64,000 nt of DNA, taken from the NCBI GenBank assembly GCA_024220505.1, contig JAKZZE010000033.1:248001-312000 (forward strand). Reading direction: 5' to 3'. This DNA is from Rhizopus arrhizus (lineage: Eukaryota; Mucoromycota; Mucoromycetes; Mucorales; Rhizopodaceae). The notes beneath the pieces were generated by a model. That model had not been told where the DNA came from, did no database searches, and worked only from the letters and a program-made list of their open reading frames with translations. Shown piece after piece: positions 56,399 to 64,000 of the stretch. A program made the position numbers and the translations under genes. Position 1 is the first letter of the stretch. The number at the start of each line of letters is the position of its first letter.

Positions 56399-57872
56399 GA
56401 TTAAATAATTCAATGAAAAAAAAAAAGCAAGTCTTGCTTAAGGTATGACTAGTTATTTTCTCGCTCGAACCGCGAAATATTTCAAATCTGGCCAATAAAA
56501 AGGGAGAAACAGTTGACTGTGGCTATTCTTTTACAAGCATGTGTGAATGTTTGATTATAGAAGCTGTATTGTGTGAGCAATGTTGGTTTTGTCAGTAAAG
56601 TGCGCGCTCAACATTTTTAAAAGCAGATGAGTGATCGCATTATAGGCAAGTTACGCAAACCGATTATTTGTCCCAATTGCTGCTATTACTAAACGTATGC
56701 ATTCAATGACAGAAAGCTAAGAGTAGCCATGTAAGCAAAGCTTCTTAAGCGTCCGTGCACTTTTCAGTGTGTGACAAGTTATATAAAAGCTCCAGAAGAA
56801 ACATATGATGAGTAAACTTTACAATATTGTATCAACCCTAACCCAGCACTACAATCCATTTGAGTTTTTATCAAAAAATCTACTAACAGCAACCTCCTTC
56901 TTCCCGCCTTCTTAATAAAGATCGATAAATAAAATCATTTACAAGAGCTTTTATACTATTTATACCTATTGCTTACACACTATGCATTCTAATAATGAAA
57001 ACATATTCTTAAGTTAAAGCATGTAGCCTCAACGTGTGCATCAAGTGCGTTTGATGTTTAGTCTTGTTAATTTAAATTCGAAGTAATTTTTAATAATTAT
57101 GTCTACCTCTTCGATAAATTGTAGCAGTTTTTTTTCCAAGTAGAAAGAAGAATGTACACTTCCTCACCTGTCTTAAATGCTTATTTGTAATTTCTTAAAG
57201 CTCCTTCTATCATATCTGTTATAAAAATGATTTATTGATGCAAATCTAGATTACACAACACAACGAAACAATAGGATCCCTACGTGTACTAAAATAACAA
57301 AATAAGACAAAATACCCAAATCCTTTTTCTTATGTTTAAATTTTGTTGCTCTTAAATATTTACTATGTACCTTTTTATAAATCAGAATGAGATAAAGTCT
57401 TTCATAAATGGATCTTCTTTTTCTTCATTGTTACAAGAAATGCAGTGCACAATGTATTTAATAGAATACCCCTCTAAACAGTTTCAATTTTTTCAAATGT
57501 CTGTGTATGAAGATATACTTTGGACCCTGAAGGATGAATAATACCTTGTGATGTCATATTATCAGTTCATCTCATCCTTGATCTTGCTAAAGAAGAACAA
57601 AGAAACATCATTGAATTGATTAGCGTGTCGCTTCATAATCTTTTTCACTTGCTATGAACATTTAATTGTATGTCGTCATTCTTCATGAGGAGGATTACAA
57701 TATATAATATTTTATAATTAACCAATCATTTATTCTATAAAAATACAACAATTACTGATGGAGAAACAGTAAACAGGAGAAAGAGAGAGTGTAACATTCG
57801 GAGTAAAAAAAGCGGGCTAAAAAAATAAGATAAAAGGTACCTCAAGACATACTTCTTCTTTTCAAACATAAC
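56399..57872. other. Intergenic region between divergent BDP1 and aquaglyceroporin genes
   Basis: No coding sequence supported; all frames have frequent stops. The DNA is AT-rich with no obvious repeat. It serves as promoter region for both neighbours. Confidence 0.5.
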
Positions 57873-59198
57873 ATGTCATTAAGAGACGATTTAACTATCA
57901 ACGAAAGAGATCCTTTGTTATCTTCATTTGATCAACGTCAAGAATATAATACTAGTAATAATGCTTACAAGTTTAATAATAATAGCAATGGTAAACTTTG
58001 AAATCCTTATTATCTCTGAAGAGGGGCGAGATGTCATGTATATAAAAACCAAATAATTCTTTTTTTTTTTGGTTGAATACATCGTAAATGTCCTCTACAC
58101 GTTCATCTTTTACTGCCATACATAATAACCTCTCCAGAGTTAATAATGAAGATATTCCATTTGAAAATAAACAATCAAAAGAGCCATCTGTACTAACATT
58201 ATACAACTCAGATGAACTTGGTACAAGCCAAAGATCGAGCTACCAAAAATTCGTGCGACGATCACAAGAATTCAAGATGCAAGTAAGTAAAGATATATTT
58301 CTTTGATCATTTGATATTTAAGAGTAAAATAGCATAGAGAATTCTTGGCTGAATTCATTGGTACTCTTATCCTCGTATTATTGACTTGTGGATTCTGTGC
58401 AGAACAAACGTTAAACATTGAAAAATCAAAATCATGGTTAACCTCTTCTCTTGGTTCAGGTAAATAATCATAAAGTTTATTTTTATTTTTTTTTCTAAAT
58501 AACAAATATTCATTGCTTTTTTGTAGGCCTCTCTGTATTGATTGGCATCTGTATTGCAGGCCACGTATCTGTAAGTTAGTTATACATACATATTTTTAAG
58601 AAGATCTTACTTATCTTTTTGTGGCTGTTGTTAGGGCGGCCACCTGAATCCTGCTATCACCATCGCTTTTTGTGTATTTAGTGGATTTCCCATTCGAAAA
58701 GTACCTATGTATATCACTGCTCAGCTGTTGGGTGCCTTTTCTGGTGCCGCTTTACTCTACAGTATTGTTGAACCTGCCATCTCCCAATTTGATCATGGCA
58801 AGCGTCAGATTTTAGGCGAATTGGGTACAGCTGGCATCTTTGGTACTTACCCTCCACTCTATGTTGGTACTGGATCTGCTGTGGCTTCTGAAGTCGTTGG
58901 TACTGCCATGCTCTTACTTGTTGTAATGGTCACCGGTCATCCAAACAACTTGCCATTCAGAACAGCTCAAGGTGCCATGATTGCTCTTGGTGTCACCACC
59001 ATTTCGCTCTGTATCGGTTACACCTCTGGATTTTCTCTTAATCCTGCTCGTGACTTTGGTCCCCGTCTGTTCACAGCCGTTGCTGGCTGGGGAATTGATG
59101 TTTTTACAGTGCATCATTATTATGCTCTTGTGCCTATGTTTGCTCCTATCTTGGGAGGGTTGGCCGGTGGCTTTATTTACACTGTCTTTATCGATTAG
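57873..59198 (+). CDS. Aquaglyceroporin (MIP family)
   Basis: Exons: 57873-57990, 58140-58282, 58333-58459, 58527-58570 and 58635-59198 (331 residues). The channel part is complete, with six helices and both half-helix motifs: GGHLNPAIT and SGFSLNPARDFGPRLF. Asp after the second NPAR is the hallmark of glycerol-conducting MIPs rather than strict water channels. A cytosolic N-terminus of about 85 residues is polar and includes ERDPLL, an acidic dileucine-like signal. The first intron (57991-58139) is 149 nt, longer than usual; an alternative is translation from the ATG at 58088, which changes only the N-terminus (MSSTRSSFTAIHNN). The family moves glycerol and small neutral solutes across the plasma membrane. 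Confidence 0.88.
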
Positions 59199-61055
59199 TG
59201 TTCTAGTATCTCTCTTATCTGTATATATTACAATACTTATTCGCAATATCAATTATTTTGCATTTTAAATAAATCGTTTTATCATATAAAGATTTATTTT
59301 TATGAAATGCTATTTACTAGAAAACAAGATAAATAAACTTAAGAGTTTATTGAGAGATAAACAAATATGCATAAGTTATGGTAAGAAAGAGATTTTAAAA
59401 TATATACTACAAATAACTTGAGCATATAAAGAAGGAGTTAAGGTGTATTTTCAAGTTGAAACAAAAGTTATTTTCAATTTTTATGTACCTTTTCTAATAA
59501 TCCTCGTTACTATGCTGCTATAGAGGGTGAAATAAAACATATCAAGGTCTCTTAATCATTTCCTTTCTCTTTTTTTTTTCTTCATTCAGCAGCACGCTTT
59601 CATTTCTTTTAAAATGCTTATGCCAGTCAAACCAAGCATATCACTTTTGTGATGCTTACCATTCTTCATTTTTTAAAAAAAAAATTATTTGTCTTGTAGA
59701 CTAGATAACTTGATGCTTCTTGCAAGATAGTTTCATTGAGTTTCTCTATTACTCTTTTCATGTTACTTTCGTTTCTTCTTTCTTTCTGGATAAAATAATC
59801 AACTGTTATTAATGCTCCTAGAATACAATCTTAAAAAGAAAAGCAAGATTGAAGAAGGAGAAGAACCTTAAAGGCGCTATTGTTGTTGTATAAGTACGCA
59901 GAAACTTCCCTTTAATTACCTTAGAGTCACTCCCTATATTAATTAAATGCTTTCCGATTTGAAAGTAAAAGCGAAGCATTTAAGAACATTTATCCTTTCT
60001 TCTATTTCTAATTAGAATTTATTATTCGCTCTGATGGTGATTGTTTAGGAACTTCATCCTATCTGATATAATGTATCTTTTCTCCTTCATTAAAAGGGAG
60101 AAAGTAAATATTTTTAGATAACACCTTGGGCTTTATTGAAAAGAGGGTTTTCTCTCGCAATTCTCTTTTTGCTGCCATATATTGGCATTGTACCAACGTT
60201 ACTGCCTATTTTCTCTATTTGTTAAAATGCTTTTGTAAATAAGGTCCAGAAAGGAGAGATTGCAAAAGAATAGTCTTTATGCTGTTATCCATGCCCTTTT
60301 ATAAGCTACACAAAGGGCGAGAAGGGTTGGCCTGAGAATAAGTAAACGTGATTAATGTCCTAGAGAAAATTAGATATCTCCGATAGTTTGTTACTTTTAT
60401 CACAATACGTGTATATGTAAACCTTATTTGGGAGAAAATACTAAGCTATAGCCCTCCCTCTCTATTTATATTTCAGGTATGATAATATGAGGCATAGAAA
60501 GCACTATTCTATATTTGGGCCAGTCATAAATAATAATAAAAAAAAGGCTGCGAAGGTTTAAAAAGGTAAAAAGGGATAGTTTATTATAATGGATGTTTAA
60601 GATCGTAATAGTGCATAGGTCATCTATGACTTTTTGCTCTCCAATTCTATCCCATCATACTGTAGAAACCATCTGTTGTTATTTAAAGTTTTTGTATTGG
60701 AAATATAATTATGCTATTGCGTCTTCTCTCTTTACATTGTAGAGTTTCTGAGAAAACAATAACACAAAAAGAAAAAGAAAAAATGCATTATTATATATGA
60801 ATCAAGTTGGTATAGTCATCAACTTCTTTATAATAAAAGAATAAGAAAAAATGACATTTTCAACTATAAAATAAATCAAGATAAATTCAGAACACACCTT
60901 TTTTAAAAATCAACGTTAAATCAATTAACATGAATTAAACTTCATGACTTTTTTTTTTTTTTTTTCTTTTTTACTTTTTTTTTTTTTTTTTTTCTTTTTC
61001 TTTTTCTTTTTTACTTTTTTTTTTCTTTCACTTTCCACTTGCTTTGGAGTAAACA
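59199..61055. other. Gene-free region
   Basis: No coding sequence supported in any frame over 1.86 kb. It is AT-rich. The last 110 bp before the next start (about 60949-61030) are a nearly pure T/C tract with T-runs of 15-22, broken by single C or A. Confidence 0.5.
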
Positions 61056-61820
61056 ATGTGCCATCATTTAAATATAGCGCAATATAAGAAGTATTCTTTA
61101 TCCGAAAGGAATACACGTAAACCAACCAAAGTAGAGCTTGACCTTGCTCTTTCTCAACCCGCCTTATGTTTTTGCAAAAAACCAGCTCACCTTGCCTTTA
61201 CACATGAATATGGCCCTATCTTAGAATGTGGTAACTATCAAATGGAGATTGAGGATCCAACGCTTCAGATAAATTATATTTGTGGCTTTCACATGCACAT
61301 GCACTCCTGGGGCAAGTTAAAAGCAAAATTAATGGAAAAAAAAGGTGTAAGGATAGCCACAGATCATCGAGAATTGAGAGCCTGTCCACTTTATAATCTT
61401 TCCTTTTGTGCCATGTTCTCAGTCACTAATACTTATGCAAAAAGATCTCTCACTGTACCCACTTGCTTCTGTAAGCGACCTGTTATACTTAAAGATCAAG
61501 GTGGAACACTTGAATTTGTTTGTATGAATTGTGATGTGGAAGGAGCCAAACCTAAATGTAGTTGGAACTTGCCAGTTGCTGAGGTTGCATTTCCAAGACC
61601 AGTAGCTCGTCTTCATCGTCTCGTCAGTTTGGAAGAATACTTGAAAGTGAAGCAAGACAAGTTAAATTACATTAAGTCTCAGACGGTTCTCACACCTTCA
61701 ATTGATATTCAAAAAAATGATAGCCAAATGATTTTCGATTCAAGTGATTCAAGGAGCAGTGAGGCAGTATTGACCAATGATATGTTTATTGAGGAACAAA
61801 ATCGTGAATTGACGAAATAA
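61056..61820 (+). CDS. Cys/His-rich protein with two CxC-type putative zinc modules
   Basis: A single exon of 254 residues (start at 61056). Two similar modules are visible: CFCKKPAHLAFTHEYGPILE with CGNY and CGFHMHMHSW; then CFCKRPVILKDQGGTLEFVC with CMNCD and CSWNL. Each begins C-F-C-K-(K/R)-P and ends in C-x-x-x-W, a spacing similar to GRF-type and related zinc fingers found in topoisomerases and helicases. The tail after residue 190 is polar and Ser-rich. The start is supported by conserved Cys placement only. No family name can be given; nucleic-acid or protein binding is a guess. Confidence 0.65.
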   Translation: MCHHLNIAQYKKYSLSERNTRKPTKVELDLALSQPALCFCKKPAHLAFTHEYGPILECGNYQMEIEDPTLQINYICGFHMHMHSWGKLKAKLMEKKGVRIATDHRELRACPLYNLSFCAMFSVTNTYAKRSLTVPTCFCKRPVILKDQGGTLEFVCMNCDVEGAKPKCSWNLPVAEVAFPRPVARLHRLVSLEEYLKVKQDKLNYIKSQTVLTPSIDIQKNDSQMIFDSSDSRSSEAVLTNDMFIEEQNRELTK

Positions 61821-61999
61821 TTAATCTGTATAACTAACCAAGCTGAGAATATTGTGTATTATACTTAATCAACCCGTAGGCATGATGTTATGTATTGAAT
61901 AAAGAGACATGAAGATCCTAATTATCTACAGTTACTAGCAAGTCAAAATCGAGAAAAATTAAAACCATACCAGTATTGATGTCTATTAAAACTTGATGG

Positions 62000-62036
<37 letters not shown>

Positions 62037-62100
62037 TACATTCCATCATAAGAACATTATTAGATTATTAAATAGAGCGTTTTATTATTTAATGTATATT

Positions 62101-63543
62101 CTAAGCTTTACATAAATCAACTTGGTCTAACATAGCAATGGATGCACCTAAACACCAACCGGTTTCTGCTCCTCTAATTTTCTTTGCAGTGCGTACTAAA
62201 CGATCGGATGGGATATCATAACCAAATCTTAATAAATTATAAATATAGCTTAAGTTTAAGCAGTAATCAGGATCATCAGCTAAATGTTTAAGTGCTTCAG
62301 GAATATGCTCAAAGGGTCTTGTTTCCCCTTTACAGACACGATCAGCTAATTCGCCCAATTCTTTAACTGAGAATTCAGAAGGCATGCCTAGTGGCTGCGT
62401 GAGATCATAAAAGTAGGAAAAGACATAAAGATCTCTATTCCTGAAAGTCTCTGTTAGCAGAGGCTGATAAACACCGTCGAATGCACACGAACTTGTTTGA
62501 CAAAGTTTGTCCTTATTGAATACTTTTTCAATGATATTTCGACAGGCAGCATGTCCAGCACCAGTTCCAATCAAAGTCACTATTTCTTTTTCGTACTCGA
62601 ATTGTTCTTTGTATCCGTCTGGTAAACAAGGATGATACACCTGATCCTTGCCTTTCCACATATTAATCATTTGTGTCTTAATCTTCTTTCTAGCTTCATT
62701 GAGACCATATCCGAGATACGAATGCTGATACAAGTCAAATACGCCATTTTGATATTCTAATTGATACCTATGATCGCCCTCAGCCAACTGACCCGAATTC
62801 ACAAAAGTTGGCTCAAACACAATCTGAGTTGAGGCACCGCCCAAATCGAATATCGCAGCTGACTGTCCATCATTTTTCAACTTGCCCAATAAATAGTTGA
62901 CAGTGATCCACGCGTACACTCCTTCATCTTTACCGTCCATGATTTCAACAGCATTGTCTCCTGTAATAAGGAATGGATAGCTCTCGAGAAGTTTGCGTAC
63001 AGCATTCAGAATCGCTTCACTTTTCTCAGCGCCCAAAAGACGAAGACCGGCAGTGGCCTTGACGGCGATCGGAGTACATTTTTGCTTTCCTTCAGGGACA
63101 CTTTGAACAGCAATGTCCAAAAGTTCTGTCAGAGAGGCGGCAGCCTCTTGAGGATTGTTCTCATAGTGAGATAATCCTGGATTTAGCATCTGGAATACTT
63201 CGTTTTCTAATACGGGTTCATCACATACACTGAATCGATAGACGTGCACTCTTGAACCTGATGAACCAGCGTCAATCATGACGGCATATTCAATTGAAAC
63301 TTGACCGTCTTTTGTAGAAGAACAACTTTTTGTTTGTTTTTTATCTAATAAATACCTCTCTTTAACAAAACAATATTGCAAAAAAACAACATAACGATTC
63401 TCAAACTATTTTTTACCATTGCTGTCAGATAAGATAAAGGTTGAAGAAGGACGGTAAAGTAACCAAAGAAAAAACCCAACAAAGAGAAAAACTAAACCAG
63501 ACTTCCAAATGAGACCTTTTTTGGTCTTTATTGAAATCACCAT
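62101..63543 (-). CDS. GDA1: Golgi-type nucleoside diphosphatase (GDA1/CD39 family)
   Basis: Two exons (63543-63417 and 63359-62101) make 461 residues. An N-terminal basic segment (IKTKKGLIWK) followed by one helix (SGLVFLFVGFFLWLLYR) makes a type II membrane protein, as in yeast Gda1. The four apyrase conserved regions are present in order: DAGSSGSRVHVY, KATAGLRLLG, GKDEGVYAWITVNYLLG and IFDLGGASTQIVFEP, followed by C-terminal disulphide-type cysteines and FSYFYDL. The enzyme hydrolyses GDP (or UDP) released by glycosyltransferases, allowing nucleotide-sugar exchange in the Golgi. Ynd1-type apyrases have a second helix at the C-terminus, absent here. Head-to-head with the GSK-3 gene across 157 bp. 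Confidence 0.9.
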
Positions 63544-63648
63544 TAAGAAAGAAAAGGAGAGGCTATTTTTTTTAGTAAAATTTGGTATATTGCTATTTAT
63601 ATCTTTTTCTATTTTAATTTTTGGGCTTAAATTATTATTTTTTTTATC

Positions 63649-63685
<37 letters not shown>

Positions 63686-63700
63686 CTTTTCTAACTTTAA

Positions 63701-63979
63701 ATGTCTGCTTTAAGCCAATTCAAATTTTCGGGTAAATAAATTATTCGCCTTTTGTGATAAACGAATAACTTTTTTTTACTAGTGACCGATGCATTTGACT
63801 CTTTTAGGGCATTACGTGTACCAGCCAAGGATGGAATAAGTGGACAGAATATTCAACTAGAATATATTCACCAAAAAGTGATTGGAAATGGTTCTTTTGG
63901 TGTTGTATATCACATAAAACTAACCCAAAATAACCAAGACGCTGCTATTAAAAAAGTATTACAGGATAGACGATTCAAG
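63701..63979 (+). CDS. GSK-3-type protein kinase, N-terminal part (3' cut by window edge)
   Basis: Two exons are inside the window (63701-63731 and 63783-63979); the next intron begins GTATAC at 63980. The visible 76 residues contain the Gly-rich loop [10 protein letters not shown] and the catalytic Lys in [13 protein letters not shown], a combination characteristic of GSK-3 (yeast Rim11/Mck1, Skp1). A regulatory N-terminal Ser equivalent to human GSK-3 Ser9/21 is not evident in [10 protein letters not shown]. The kinase acts on pre-phosphorylated substrates in metabolism and differentiation. The rest of the domain lies beyond the window. A T29 run directly upstream (about 63656-63685) is part of the promoter shared with GDA1. 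Confidence 0.85.
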
Positions 63980-64000
63980 GTATACAGTTTTTTTTTTAAA

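Noticed and set aside
60949..61030. Lys-rich minus-strand frame
   Set aside because: Produced by the complement of a T/C tract in the promoter of the Cys-rich gene.
1..64000. rRNA genes, prophage, plasmid origin or bacterial operons
   Set aside because: No conserved rRNA segments, no integrase or replication genes, and all genes have spliceosomal introns or eukaryotic domain types.

Overview
The window is AT-rich nuclear DNA from a filamentous fungus. Genes are crowded, most introns are only 45-60 nt, splice sites are GT-AG, and long A or T homopolymers lie in introns and spacers. The gene set (PDR-type ABC transporter, Zn2Cys6 and GATA factors, F-box proteins, Sin3-complex and TFIIIB subunits, aquaglyceroporin, GSK-3 kinase) together with the DDE and LINE remnants fits an early-diverging fungus. 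I infer Mucoromycota (Mucorales-like). No species call is justified.

Layout. 1-6.9 kb: end of a small membrane protein, a sulfite oxidase (+) and a full-length PDR transporter (-). 8.1-15 kb: a transposon graveyard holding a 1.7-kb Tc1/mariner-IS630 element with a target TA, a 104-bp MITE sharing that TA, a LINE tail with an 11-bp target duplication, and three further LINE pieces. 15.7-24.5 kb: GATA factor, ankyrin protein, small membrane protein, TMEM198-like membrane protein, Zn2Cys6 factor, GFA-domain enzyme and J-domain protein. 26.5-34.8 kb: CUE/Def1-like protein, a tiny membrane protein and a 14-exon P-type ATPase with an unusual N-terminal extension. 34.8-40.4 kb: a gene-poor block with DDE-element debris, a GC-rich broken retroelement-like ORF and a tRNA-like gene. 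40.4-54.5 kb: F-box gene plus relic, WW-WW-MyTH4-RhoGAP protein, a periplasmic-binding-protein-like receptor, an Sds3/Dep1-like protein, a Ser-rich protein, a PQ-loop transporter and a ubiquitin-fold protein. 54.5-64 kb: BDP1 (with two apparent homopolymer frameshifts and a SQPV repeat), aquaglyceroporin, a Cys-rich protein, a GDA1-type nucleoside diphosphatase and the start of a GSK-3 kinase.

There are no operons. Several neighbours are convergent with only 24-113 bp between stop codons, and two divergent pairs share short promoters. Exon models below were built by hand: each join keeps the frame, and GT/AG ends are present unless stated. UTRs were not predicted. Nothing looks like a clearly new multi-gene system. 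The most unusual items are the 6-nt micro-exon carrying the catalytic cysteine of sulfite oxidase, the extended P-type ATPase, the repeat-borne splice donors and frame breaks in BDP1, and the nested transposon junctions.
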